Notes: generated by a model from the sequence alone, not told the origin. A DNA stretch of 64,000 nucleotides from Morinoia aosen (GCA_030386875.1 CM059567.1:79477130-79541129); one strand, 5' to 3'. Positions 47,216-58,950 are shown, counted from the first letter of the stretch. Numbers and translations: made by a program.

Positions 47216-48290
47216 CGCGCTCACCTAAGTTATGAAGTGCTGTTTGAATTCTTGTCCATAGCCTTGTCGTTCCCACATCGTGGGTCTTCGAATCCCGGAG
47301 GTGACGATATTTTTTTTCTCAGTTGTAGAATAATCATTTTCATGTGTCTTACTCATGTAGACTTTTTCTACGTAATGCCTCTCATTTGTTGTTAAATATG
47401 GTTCGTCAATAAAATACAATAGAGGTGTCCGAACTGAAATTAATGCAGTTTCAAGTTTTGAAGACTTTTATAGCGTGATAGTTTTGTGCATCTAGTGATA
47501 GTTTTCTTGTTCTCTTCTACACATAGGCCTACCTATACGTACAAAAGTGTTCAAGTGAAAATACAGCTGTGAAGTTGGTATCAATTTCCGAAACATATGC
47601 ATTCAGTGAAGTAATAATAAATTCCTCTGTTGTGCTGTGCCTGTTTATTAAAAAATGAGAAGAAACCCAACAAAGCAATCCCTCTAATTCCAGAAATCAA
47701 ACGAATTCCCAAAGTTTGCATCATTATAGTGATTTCGCTTTCTGGACTTAGATAAGGGCAATCAAATCTGCAATCGACATTTAGAGATTATATACTCATT
47801 TGAATATTCCTGCAATACTTCGTTATTCAAAACCTAATGCGAATGTTTGGTATTCTGGGATCTCCGAAATGAGAGGGATTACGTAGAGGAAAATTATGAT
47901 AATTTTTTTCTATTTTTTTTATTAATTTTCGTATTGAAATTTAGCGATATATTTCATAATATGTAGATGATTGAAGAAGTGAACAAATTTCTTATACTAT
48001 TCTAATGATTATCATTATTCAGTAGTTACACCATGCGCAAAGTACCCCAAAGTGTAAGGAATGATACTTTCATGAATGAATTCCCAGAATATGACTCTGT
48101 GGACGGAAATCTGTACAATACTTATTGCGGGAAAACTGTTCGTTTATCGTGAAACATTATAAGAGTTTACTCTGTTTTTGTCCAAATATCGGCTGAGCCT
48201 TCATCTTTATCAATAACGAAGATAATCCTTTTGGTTCAGCATAAAGTTAACTAAAATTAACCATTTTCATCTACGGTAAAATCAAAGAAA

Positions 48291-48358
48291 GCTGGTAGCT
48301 CGCTTTGACTAAGTTCCCTTCTGTCAAGGTGTCGCGGGTTCGAATCCCATCGCTGCGC
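48291..48358 (+). other. tRNA-like segment in left arm
   Basis: gctggtagctcgctttgac is followed by a ttgac/gtcaa stem and gcgggttcgaatccc, a good B box with a T-arm stem. The acceptor stem is not convincing, so this is a tRNA or SINE-head relic and not a working tRNA gene. Mirrored at 52924-52991 on the minus strand. Confidence 0.5.
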
Positions 48359-48814
48359 ATCGATTTTTGGATGGCATCAAGTGAATATTTTTTATGTTTT
48401 CTTCATTAGCAGCAAATGCATGATATTTTAAATATTGAAGACTATCGTAAAGAATCATTACTTTACGGTTCAATATTTGATATATCGCACAATATCCAAT
48501 TAACTGAAGCCCTTCATTCAGCAGTCGCATGTTGCTTGCAAATAATTGCGAGGTACTGTGCATACGACACTCCGCAATCGCATATATCTAACCTGGAGCC
48601 GCATATTTTAAGCGCTGACAATTTCACATACGCGTCCATATATGCATGTGTATATTAGCACAGCTTTAATTATAAGCATTATTAGGTTTCCTCAAAGCGT
48701 TACTGCAGAAATAGAAAGTTAGTATCAAGTTCTTAGTTGGAAAAGTTATGCCAATATGCCAGTACAAAAAATCGCCAATACAAGCGCGCCCCAACGAGAG
48801 TCTTCTCAACTATC

Positions 48815-48965
48815 CGCAGTTTTGGGCAGCTGCGCCGCAGATCGCAACTTTTTCTGTTGCGGTTGCAACCGGTTGCGCCGCAATAATTTTTGGAAAGTTG
48901 CGAACCTGTTGCGATCGCAACAATTTTCGACGTGTAGGGCCACAACTCGCAACCGCAACATCACG
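48815..48965. repeat. Cluster of GTTGCG / CGCAAC motifs, left arm
   Basis: Within 150 bp there are roughly a dozen gttgc(g) or (c)gcaac hexamers on both strands, including the palindromes ttgcaaccggttgc and ttgcgatcgcaa. Mirrored at about 52317-52470. Dense inverted hexamers could be protein-binding sites or the remains of a nested small transposon end. Confidence 0.5.
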
Positions 48966-49298
48966 ATGTCAATTAAATTTGCAAAATAACTTCAATAAAG
49001 TTCAATACGCGTTTCATTCTCGTTTGAAACTAAACCGTACAGGGTACAACCCATCTGGCAACTGTTTATTATAAGCATTAGGCGATACAGTGAAACACAT
49101 ACACTTTGCTTACAGTATATAAGTATATTTTAATGTAACTCATTATATAACATATGTTATTAGGAATGATGTAAGTTGTTAGTGTAGAATTATGTGTTAT
49201 ACGGCAAATTTACATAGCTAGATGATGCGATTTGCCAATGTACTTCAAATCGACGATTTTATCTTGGCGTCCTCTCTGCATCCACATTTTAAGCTAAA

Positions 49299-49514
49299 AT
49301 GGCTAAACGAAGTGCAAAGAGTGGAGGTAATAACAACAAACTAATCGCCCATCTTAATGACAGATCGGAAAATGGTATTTCAGCTTAGGGGAGCAGTGCC
49401 GAGGACGTAGATGACGAAGATGACTTCTTCAACGTCGTAATGAAATCGGATGAGATGGAAAAAACGAAGAGAAGTTCGTTGAAACAAGTCGATGATTGGC
49501 TGAAACATTTTTGA
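49299..49514 (+). pseudogene. Relic 72-codon ORF in left arm
   Basis: A frame starting MAKRSAKSGGNNNKLIAH and ending SSLKQVDDWLKHF, with an acidic middle (SSAEDVDDEDDFFNVV). One in-frame TAG interrupts it after about 29 codons. Codon use and the basic-acidic-amphipathic pattern suggest a real former N-terminus, perhaps of a lost transposase. It is not assignable to a family by eye. Confidence 0.4.
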
Positions 49515-49952
49515 GAAGCAACGTTGATCGTCATTACAGTGCATAGACATTGTCACATCGAGATCACGAACCAGTATTAAAATCATAGGAGTGGAATAAC
49601 AAAAAGCAGAGGAATATCATATATTACAGGAGCATATGCATGGTTTTTCTTTATGCGTCATATAGGCAATACAAATGTTCTGCACTTTTCTGTTTTCTAA
49701 TTTATTTGCTATATATACGGAACTCCTATCAAAATATAGCTACTAGCTAAGTACCTTCTCATTATTATTAGTAAAAAATGAAATTCATTTTATTTTAGGG
49801 TGTCACAAGAAAGCGAAGTGAATCGGACACACTCCAGCACTTGTTGCCCTTGTTTCCTGTCGTAAGAAATTTAGCCAGGGAAATTTTCAGCTTCATATCT
49901 CGTCTTTTACTGGTCGCGCATTTCATTCAGTTTTGTGCTGGGCGTCAGGTTG

Positions 49953-50139
49953 TGCAGCGGTCACTGGTATAGCGTGCAGCGGTCACTGGTATAGCGTGCA
50001 GCGGTCACTGGTATAGCGTGCAGCGGTCACTGGTATAGCGTGCAGCGGTCACTGGTATAGCGTGCAGCGGTCACTGGTATAGCGTGCAGCGGTCACTGGT
50101 ATAGCGTGCAGCGGTCACTGGTATAGCGTGCAGCGGTCA
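49953..50139 (+). repeat. 22 bp tandem array, left arm (8 copies)
   Basis: Eight head-to-tail copies of tgcagcggtcactggtatagcg plus a partial ninth, almost without variation. There are no spacers between units, so it is not CRISPR-like. Confidence 0.95.
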
Positions 50140-50550
50140 ATGTTGTAAGGGCATTAGGTAGGTGAGCTCTATTTTACAATAACAAATATTTTTCTTGTTT
50201 CATGAACTTCTTCCTTAGCTTAATGTTTCTATGCACCTTGTGCAATGTGCATAGATTCCGCGTTCCTTCAACTACATACTAAATGATGCCTTCATCCTTC
50301 CTCTTTTTGAACATCTTTGTTGTGGTAAAGGGAGGCTAAAACTTCCTTATATAATAATAGTAATGCTTCCATAAGATAAACCGAGCTCGCGTCTCGTAGG
50401 TACTTGTGAATCAGACTTCTATGAGGATTTTCAAATTTTCGTGTCAGCTTGTTTGCTTTTTGCATTTTCACCGGACTTATTGCGGAAATTTAGCTTTCAC
50501 TCATCTTATGGTGCCTTATGGGGTGAGTAGAGGTGTGAGTGGTGCCTTAT

Positions 50551-50620
50551 GGCGCCACTCATCCCTCTACAGCGAGGCACCACTCACCCCTCTACAGCGA
50601 GACACCACTCACCCCTCTAC
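50551..50620. repeat. Centre of the palindrome with a short tandem
   Basis: The 70 bp that are not mirrored. They consist of three imperfect units of caccactca(t/c)ccctctacagcgag, related to the cactcacacctctac just inside the arms. The loop is thus built from the same short motif as the inner arm ends. Confidence 0.75.
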
Positions 50621-51032
50621 ATAAAGGCACCACTCACACCTCTACTCACCCCATAAGGCACCATAAGATGAGTGAAAGCTAAATTTCCGCAATAAGTCCG
50701 GTGAAAATGCAAAAAGCAAACAAGCTGACACGAAAATTTGAAAATCCTCATAGAAGTCTGATTCACAAGTACCTACGAGACGCGAGCTCGGTTTATCTTA
50801 TGGAAGCATTACTATTATTATATAAGGAAGTTTTAGCCTCCCTTTACCACAACAAAGATGTTCAAAAAGAGGAAGGATGAAGGCATCATTTAGTATGTAG
50901 TTGAAGGAACGCGGAATCTATGCACATTGCACAAGGTGCATAGAAACATTAAGCTAAGGAAGAAGTTCATGAAACAAGAAAAATATTTGTTATTGTAAAA
51001 TAGAGCTCAACTACCTAATGCCCTTACAACAT

Positions 51033-51329
51033 TGACCGCTGCACGCTATTCCAGTGACCGCTGCACGCTATACCAGTGACCGCTGCACGCTATACCAGTG
51101 ACCGCTGCACGCTATACCAGTGACCGCTGCACGCTATACCAGTGACCGCTGCACGCTATACCAGTGACCGCTGCACGCTATACCAGTGACCGCTGCACGC
51201 TATACCAGTGACCGCTGCACGCTATACCAGTGACCGCTGCACGCTATACCAGTGACCGCTGCACGCTATACCAGTGACCGCTGCACGCTATACCAGTGAC
51301 CGCTGCACGCTATACCAGTGACCGCTGCA
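51033..51329 (-). repeat. 22 bp tandem array, right arm (13 copies)
   Basis: The same unit as the left array, in inverted orientation, 13 copies plus a partial. The innermost copy has one substitution (ctattcc for ctatacc). The five extra copies (110 bp) account for nearly all of the length difference between the arms. Confidence 0.95.
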
Positions 51330-51767
51330 CAACCTGACGCCCAGCATAAAACTGAATGAAATGCGCGACCAGTAAAAGACGAGATATGAAGCGGAAAATT
51401 TCCCTGGTTAAATTTCTTACGACAGGAAACAAGGGCAACAAGTGCTGGAGTGTGTCCGATTCACTTCGCTTTCTTGTGACACCCTAAAATAAAATGAATT
51501 TCATTTGTTACTAATAATAATGAGAAGGTACTTAGCCAGTAGCTATATTTTGATAGGAGTTCCGTATATATAGCAAATAAATTAGAAAACAGAAAAGTGC
51601 AGAACATTTGTATTGCCTATATGACGCATAAAGAAAAACCATGCATATGCTCCTGTAATATATGATATTCCTCTGCTTTTTGTTATTCCACTCCTATGAT
51701 TTTAATACTGGTTTGTGATCTCGATGTGACAATGTCTATGCACTGTAATGACGATCAACGTTGCTTC

Positions 51768-51983
51768 TCAAAAATGTTTCAGCCAATCATCGACTTGTTT
51801 CAACGAACTTCTCTTCGTTTTTTCCATCTCATCCGATTTCATTACGACGTTGAAGAAGTCATCTTCGTCATCTACGTCCTCGGCACTGCTCCCCTAAGCT
51901 GAAATACCATTTTCCGATCTGTCATTAAGATGGGCGATTAGTTTGTTGTTATTACCTCCACTCTTTGCACTTCGTTTAGCCAT
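51768..51983 (-). pseudogene. Relic 72-codon ORF in right arm
   Basis: Mirror copy of 49299-49514 with the same start, in-frame TAG and stop. The identical interruption on both arms shows it predates the palindrome or has been homogenised between arms. Confidence 0.4.
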
Positions 51984-52923
51984 TTTAGCTTAAAATGTGG
52001 ATGCAGAGAGGACGCCAAGATAAAATCGTCGATTTGAAGTACATTGGCAAATCGCATCATCTAGCTATGTAAATTTGCCGTATAACACATAATTCTACAC
52101 TAACAACTTACATCATTCCTAATAACATATGTTATATAATGAGTTACATTAAAATATACTTATATACTGTAAGCAAAGTGTATGTGTTTCACTGTATCGC
52201 CTAATGCTTATAATAAACAGTTGCCAGATGGGTTGTACCCTGTACGGTTTAGTTTCAAACGAGAATGAAACGCGTATTGAACTTTATTGAAGTTATTTTG
52301 CAAATTTAATTGACATCGTGATGTTGCGGTTGCGAGTTGTGGCCCTACACGTCGAAAATTGTTGCGATCGCAACAGGTTCGCAACTTTCCAAAAATTATT
52401 GCGGCGCAACCGGTTGCAACCGCAACAGAAAAAGTTGCGATCTGCGGCGCAGCTGCCCAAAACTGCGGATAGTTGAGAAGACTCTCGTTGGGGCGCGCTT
52501 GTATTGGCGATTTTTTGTACTGGCATATTGGCATAACTTTTCCAACTAAGAATTTGATACTAACTTTCTATTTCTGCAGTAACGCTTTGAGGAAACCTAA
52601 TAATGCTTATAATTAAAGCTGTGCTAATATACACATGCATATATGGACGCGTATGTGAAATTGTCAGCGCTTAAAATATGCGGCTCCAGGTTAGATATAT
52701 GCGATTGCGGAGTGTCGTATGCACAGTACCTCGCAATTATTTGCAAGCAACATGCGACTGCTGAATGAAGGGCTTCAGTTAATTGGATATTGTGCGATAT
52801 ATCAAATATTGAACCGTAAAGTAATGATTCTTTACGATAGTCTTCAATATTTAAAATATCATGCATTTGCTGCTAATGAAGAAAACATAAAAAATATTCA
52901 CTGGATGCCATCCAAAAATCGAT

Positions 52924-52991
52924 GCGCAGCGATGGGATTCGAACCCGCGACACCTTGACAGAAGGGAACTTAGTCAAAGCGAGCTACCAGC
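52924..52991 (-). other. tRNA-like segment in right arm
   Basis: Mirror of 48291-48358, with the same B box gggttcgaatccc read on the minus strand. Confidence 0.5.
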
Positions 52992-54066
52992 TTTCTTTGA
53001 TTTTACCGTAGATGAAAATGGTTAATTTTAGTTAACTTTATGCTGAACCAAAAGGATTATCTTCGTTATTGATAAAGATGAAGGCTCAGCCGATATTTGG
53101 ACAAAAACAGAGTAAACTCTTATAATGTTTCACGATAAACGAACAGTTTTCCCGCAATAAGTATTGTACAGATTTCCGTCCACAGAGTCATATTCTGGGA
53201 ATTCATTCATGAAAGTATCATTCCTTACACTTTGGGGTACTTTGCGCATGGTGTAACTACTGAATAATGATAATCATTAGAATAGTATAAGAAATTAGTT
53301 CACTTCTTCAATCATCTACATATTATGAAATATATCGCTAAATTTCAATACGAAAATTAATAAAAAAAATAGAAAAAAATTATCATAATTTTCCTCTACG
53401 TAATCCCTCTCATTTCGGAGATCCCAGAATACCAAACATTCGCATTAGGTTTTGAATAACGAAGTATTGCAGGAATATTCAAATGAGTATATAATCTCTA
53501 AATGTCGATTGCAGATTTGATTGCCCTTATCTAAGTCCAGAAAGCGAAATCACTATAATGATGCAAACTTTGGGAATTCGTTTGATTTCTGGAATTAGAG
53601 GGATTGCTTTGTTGGGTTTCTTCTCATTTTTTAATAAACAGGCACAGCACAACAGAGGAATTTATTATTAGTTCACTGAATGCAAATGTTTCGGAAATTG
53701 ATACAAACTTCACGGCTGTATTTTCACTTGAACACTTTTGTACGTATAGGTAGGCCTATGTGTAGAAGAGAACAAGAAAACTATCACTAGATGCACAAAA
53801 CTATCACGCTATAAAAGTCTTCAAAACTTGAAACTGCATTAATTTCAGTTCGGACACCTCTATTGTATTTTATTGACGAACCATATTTAACAACAAATGA
53901 GAGGCATTACGTAGAAAAAGTCTACATGAGTAAGACACATGAAAATGATTATTCTACAACTGAGAAAAAAAATATCGTCACCTCCGGGATTCGAAGACCC
54001 ACGATGTGGGAACGACAAGGCTATGGACAAGAATTCAAACAGCACTTCATAACTTAGGTGAGCGCG

Positions 54067-54602
54067 GCCTTCGGCAGCGCGGATTACGAGGCTAGGAGAA
54101 GGCGGAGAAACCTTGCTCTCTGTCATCCCCCAGGGAGCGTATGAGAGTTTTATTACACACACAGAGTTGGAGAATAAATCGATCTTTATAATGAGACTAA
54201 TTTCAAATTTTTAGGTGCAATAGTTTAGAAATTATGACTCGTACAAAATGAGCCTTTTGAAAAATCGGTCGACCATTCAGAGGCTAGGAGAAACTTGCTC
54301 TTCATCTTCCTCCAGGGAGCGTATGACAGTTTTATTATACACTCAGAGTTGGAGAATAAATCGGTCTTTATAATGAGACTAATTTCAAGTTTTTAGGTGC
54401 AATACTTTAGAAATTATGACTCGTACAAAATGAGCGTTATAGAGAAAATCGGCCGAGTATTGAGGGGCCCCGAGAGGCTCTCTTCCTGCCCCCCACAGGG
54501 GCGTAAAAAATTTTTTAATTACATAAATATGTTGTACTCGTCACGCCCATTAATTTGGTACTAATTTCAAGATTGTACGTTTTATAGTTTAGAAATTACC
54601 CT
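54067..54602 (-). repeat. Subterminal 182 bp repeats, right arm
   Basis: Mirror image of the three units at 46680-47215, with a few scattered substitutions (for example aatactcgg here against aatacacgg in the left-arm sense). Confidence 0.78.
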
Positions 54603-54660
54603 TTTTGTCAGGGTAATTCGCAAAGGATCTTAGATGGGTTCTCTAAAATGGCTAGCCGGT

Positions 54661-54669
54661 GAATACTTT
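54661..54669 (+). other. Target site duplication, right
   Basis: GAATACTTT directly after the terminal GGCTAGCCGGT, matching 46613-46621. Confidence 0.9.
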
Positions 54670-57239
54670 CTGAGATTCTTATATTTCGACGATTCGGGCA
54701 TCACTATAATGGACTCATGAGTTAAAGAAGTAGCGAAAGAACAAATGCCAAATGAGAGATATGTAATCCTGTCGTCGAAGTATTGGACCTGTCAGCACAT
54801 CTAAGCAAATTTAAATAGTAAACATGATAATCGAGATGAGTTGCCACAAACAATTTTTAATTGTGAAGTTAGATTGTAGTTACAGAATGTACCACCTCGC
54901 TTGACGCTATCAAGAAAATGATGCGTTTTTCTGTTGGAATATCTTTGATGTAGGCTATAACATTACGTGAATATAGCGCGATTTGGCTCCTCTTACAAGC
55001 CTTAAATTAAGCCGCCAGAGAGACAGTGCGAAAGCTAAACGTCCTTCGCTACATCGTACATCAGACAACTGGCACGAAGAAGGAGCGCAGCCAACTTGGC
55101 GCATCAAAGACCGCTCTTGTGCGTCATTTGTGGAAGGTCGGTGGAGGCAGCAGCAGCTATTACATCATCGCACGTAGTAACCTCACCTGAGAAAGTTAGA
55201 ATATCTCGAATAAAAAATGAGTGTGAGAGTTATATTTCTTTAAAAAAAAAATTACGCTAATGGTGAATTAACTCTAATTTGAGGATAAACTAAAACTACT
55301 GGTGACTAGATAAAATGATCAAGAAGTGAAATGAAAGTGAAATGGAACGCCATAATTGGGGGTAACAGCTTTTGCGTTAACACTGACGCATGAGCCTCAC
55401 GATTAGAGGATGACTTATGTTGTTAAGGATGACGAATAGAAGTAAATATTTGTACATGTAAATTTAAAAAGTCGATTTCGAAGAAGTTTGAAACAATTTT
55501 CGCCCACTTACATATGCGAGTATACAATTGTTAACATGCAGCAATCAGGAGAGGATTTTTTTTTTATTCCCCGACTAATTTCAGAATTAATCGCTTGCAT
55601 AAAGCGGACATTTATGAAGGATTATCGAATTTTGAGATCAACTATCGAACGTAAATAATGGATACATTCCAGAACATTCACCTTGACAGGAAATGTTAAA
55701 TAAATGAACATTTTTAAGATCTAATGTGTTGAACTTCTTAGAGAAACTTTTTGAAGAAACACGGTTTTTCCTTTCTTTCTCTTTGGTCCAAGAAAATTAT
55801 TGAACTTTTGTAAGAATTCAAATATCAACAAGAGCATCAAAATACTCAAAACATTTTTGTTGCAAACCGCAAAACCAAGGTCGTTCAACCATGGTAAAAA
55901 TATCTCAAGCGCAGTTTGCAAGGATTGGAGAAATAGATCAAGTAATCGAGCTTCATCTCAGGTGCCCATGTATGTATGTTATTATAGGGAATACCGAGAG
56001 AGTGCGAAACCTTAAATGAAAATGGAGGGAGTGCGGAACCGAGTGTGCGAAACTTAAAATGTTTCTTATTTTTAGACTGTAGCTTCATTTTTTCTGAAAT
56101 TTTTGAGAGTTTCTTAAGTCTTTATTGACAATTTTATTTTTATAATTATTTTTTTCGACTGCACGAAGTAATAGAGTCATCAGTTTTGATGTAGCAAGGT
56201 GAAATCTTTCGTTTTTTCTGAAAAAACTGAAAGTCATGTCGATTACATTTGCTAAACGCTCTGCAACCAGTTAGGACAGAACTTTTAATCGCAAATAACT
56301 CCAAATTTCAGTGAATAAAATTAGTACTCTGACTCACTGTTTCAAAAGAGATCTGTTGCTACCCCAGTGAGCGTTGTACGTTTCTATTTTGAATGTAAAT
56401 AGATAAATGAAATAAGCGCAATCTAAGCTTAAGATTCATAAACTCATCATCTCACTCATCGTATGATGAACAAGCTCTGAAATTTATTCCTACTTGTATG
56501 TTTGTTTATTTGGTTTAGATTTGCGTGTTGTGCTCTGTTTCTTCGGTAAATTACTTTTGTCTAACATTTTCTCACTACTTGAAAATCATTTAGGACGAGA
56601 TTTTACCCTGCTTCTGATGAATGTCTGACGTCTTTCCTTCTTTTGTTTTACCTTATGGCAAAGAACCTCAAAAGCATTCTCTAGTAGTAATCAAAGTATT
56701 TATAAGCTTTCAGTTATCTTGCCTTAGATAAAAAATCCAAGAGAAAATAGTTTGAGTGTTTCTCTCAATAACATAATTAACATCTGGCACGGCTATTGTA
56801 CACCTCGTAAGGTTTGTCTATCAGTTAAGGAACTTTATATTAATTTTTTTTTTAAAAACAAAATGTTGTTATACATTTCATGTAACAACTTTCTTGTAGC
56901 ATAAACGGTCTCTCTTTTTCTTTCTTTCTTTCTTTCTTTCAACACCGCACGGAACGTACGCACCTACAGCAAGTCATAGCAAGTGCCCGAAAGCAGCACT
57001 CAACCCTCATCTTCAAATTTTCAACAGCACTCGTTATGATCCATCGTCTGCGGGGTCACGTATATCGAGAAAAGTTTCATCACTTGCGGATGGTGCAATT
57101 GTGAACATTTCATCAGAAGCGGTTGAGAACAATCGAATCAACTGAACTAAGTCGAATGAACTAAGCTTAATAATCAAAAATTCGCATTCATACATAGGTA
57201 TCTCCAGCGTTCAAGATGTAAATTGCATAAATCCTAATT
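54670..57239. other. Non-coding DNA
   Basis: AT-rich, with a GC-richer patch at 54980-55190 (a 64-codon plus-strand frame of no known type) and a (ttct)n microsatellite at 56911-56941. Nothing else supported. Confidence 0.4.
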
Positions 57240-58620
57240 AGATTAATAGCAACAATGCTTTCAGCGAGTGTAGGAATAAAGGACTTCATATAAATGGCCA
57301 AACAGGCAACTTTGGTTTCTCAGCGCTGAGCAGTACAAGCAAGAATGCTATTTTTGATGAATATTTGCATCCAACGCAAATTTCAATTTCGCAAAGCAAT
57401 CACACTGTAAACAATAACTTCTCTTTCATTGCGTCCCACTTGATTGGAATATTAGAAGGCGGGTACCTCGATCCAACCCCATTTTCGATATCTTCCGCCG
57501 CTTCAAATATTGTGCTCAAAATAGAACAAATTTTCAAGCTGAATTACATATAGGTTTTTTATCTCACGCCTGAGATCAAACCTAAAACTGCTGAATATTT
57601 CAAGTCATACTATCATGAACCTCTCGATACTTTTCGTGTGGCAGATAATATTCTAATAGAAAAGACATTGATCGCTCGAGCAAAATTCCAGCCTTAACCC
57701 GAGCACTTTGATGACCTTGATAACGCCCAGGAGAGAATACTGTTGATGTTGCCTTGTTGAGGTGCTAGTAGATTTTATTGATTTTACCGAACCTCGCAGT
57801 TCAAAATTACATTATCTGCTCCCGAGGTTTTAGCCTCTCGCCCTCAGGCCGCACTAAGATCAAAGAACTTACGATGACCTAGGCTGCTTTTCTCGTTTTC
57901 TGGAGTTAATGTCAGTTACGGTCAATAATTGTTCAGGGCATCTAATTTGTGCAAAAATTTGTATAAAACTAATTCCACTTGGAACTTATAGGCTGTAATT
58001 CATGTTGCTGCTTGCTATGATGTCCGCACACGGCCTTGTAAGCGAGAAGGAATGCTCCATTTCCTTCAACGAATTTCTTTTAGTTCCATTCGACGAATCA
58101 CTTTACAACAATGATCCTATTTTATAAATTCCTGTAGCCTAAATTCATCGAACACTCTAACGATAAAAAAAATACAAAATGAACGGAATAATACTTTTGA
58201 CTTAAGAGCTCTCTCAAGTAAAATTTCTGGCAATGTGCTCATTTATCGCCCGCCTATTGATGATAAACATTTTCCTTCCTCGAACTCTGACTACTATACA
58301 GTCAATATACAAAAAATAGGTTTTCATTGCCACCCAATGCTACAAATACTGACTGTTACATACCCATCTCAATTTTAAACCACCGACATCCAAAGTTCAG
58401 CATGGGAACAGCGAAGTCAGCAGGAAGAGAAAAGTTGTCTCAAGATTCTGATCGCAATTTAATTAAAAATTAACAACCCAACCACGTTGTTTTATCGACA
58501 CCAAGAAAATAGGCACATCGAGAACATCCCTCATATCCCTGTCGACCCCTCTAAAAGAACTCGCAACAACCTGGACAATCATTGCTATGGAAAACACAAT
58601 AGCGAAAAATTTCTGTACTT
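57240..58620 (+). pseudogene. Decayed coding sequence of unknown family
   Basis: Long peptide-like stretches appear on the plus strand in shifting frames, for example NKGLHINGQTGNFGFSALSS, PKTAEYFKSYYHEPLDTF and HIPVDPSKRTRNNLDNHCYG. Their codon use and composition are unlike the surrounding AT-rich DNA. They are interrupted several times and there is no splice structure, so this looks like an old coding fossil, perhaps from a mobile or viral element or a dead host gene. I could not assign a family. Confidence 0.35.
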
Positions 58621-58676
58621 TTTTTAGATTTCTTAATACTGAACAAGCACTGAAAAAAAGGCCTCATACCCCATTT

Positions 58677-58950
58677 AAAATAATTTAAATAATTTATTTA
58701 CCACAAGCAATACATTAGTAGATTGATTCTTAAAGCTATTACAATTAATGGACACATTTGAGTATAGCTACTTATGGGCCCGCGACTTCTTAGGCATCTT
58801 GTCATCAATGCTATTTCGAGGTGTACAGATGTGCTCAACCTAATTCTTTTAACCTGGTCGCACGTTAAACTGATCAATGAATTTGTTCGTTCAAGACTCT
58901 ATGCTTAATTTTACAACAATAGTTTACATGGGCCAGATGAGGACAGTATT
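58677..58950 (-). mobile_element. 3' end fragment of the same LINE family
   Basis: Reverse-complement similarity to the LINE 3' untranslated region at 17480-17750. The tail atttaaaataatttaaataatttatttacc is followed by gagtatagctacttatgggcccg, to compare with gaatatagctacctgtgggcccg there. Several percent to tens of percent divergence make it older than the copy in the LTR. The upstream limit is approximate. Confidence 0.72.

Larger units (their letters stand above)
46622..54660. mobile_element. 8.0 kb foldback-type DNA transposon (giant palindrome)
   Basis: The element begins ACCGGCTAGCCATTTTAG and ends with its exact reverse complement. The arms are 46622-50550 and 50621-54660 around a 70 bp centre, and they stay nearly identical along about 3.9 kb. 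A 9 bp GAATACTTT lies directly outside each end, so the whole palindrome moved as one unit. Nine-base duplications with very long inverted repeats that contain internal tandem arrays are the hallmark of foldback elements, which belong near the MULE group; that placement is inference. No transposase is present: the arms hold only a short relic ORF, repeats and tRNA-like pieces. It is therefore non-autonomous. Differences between arms are few, so it is recent or kept alike by gene conversion. Confidence 0.88.

Noticed and set aside
47120-47395. 91-codon ORF in the left arm, mirrored at 53887-54162, as a gene
   Set aside because: It spans the 182 bp repeat and the weak tRNA-like region and has no coding bias; it is open by chance in both arms because the arms are copies.
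48291-48358. Functional tRNA gene
   Set aside because: B box and T-arm are good, but there is no convincing acceptor stem or D-arm; it is carried on a mobile element arm in two copies.
49953-51329. CRISPR-like repeat arrays
   Set aside because: Units abut directly with no unique spacers and lie in inverted copies inside a transposon in a eukaryotic genome.
46613-54669. Palindrome as a pure assembly artefact
   Set aside because: The arms differ by scattered substitutions and by five 22 bp units, and a 9 bp duplication flanks the whole, which an artificial mirror would not produce. Still worth confirming with long reads.
54983-55177. 64-codon plus-strand ORF as a gene
   Set aside because: GC-rich patch with no motif, splice context or matching neighbour exon; it could equally be an unknown repeat.
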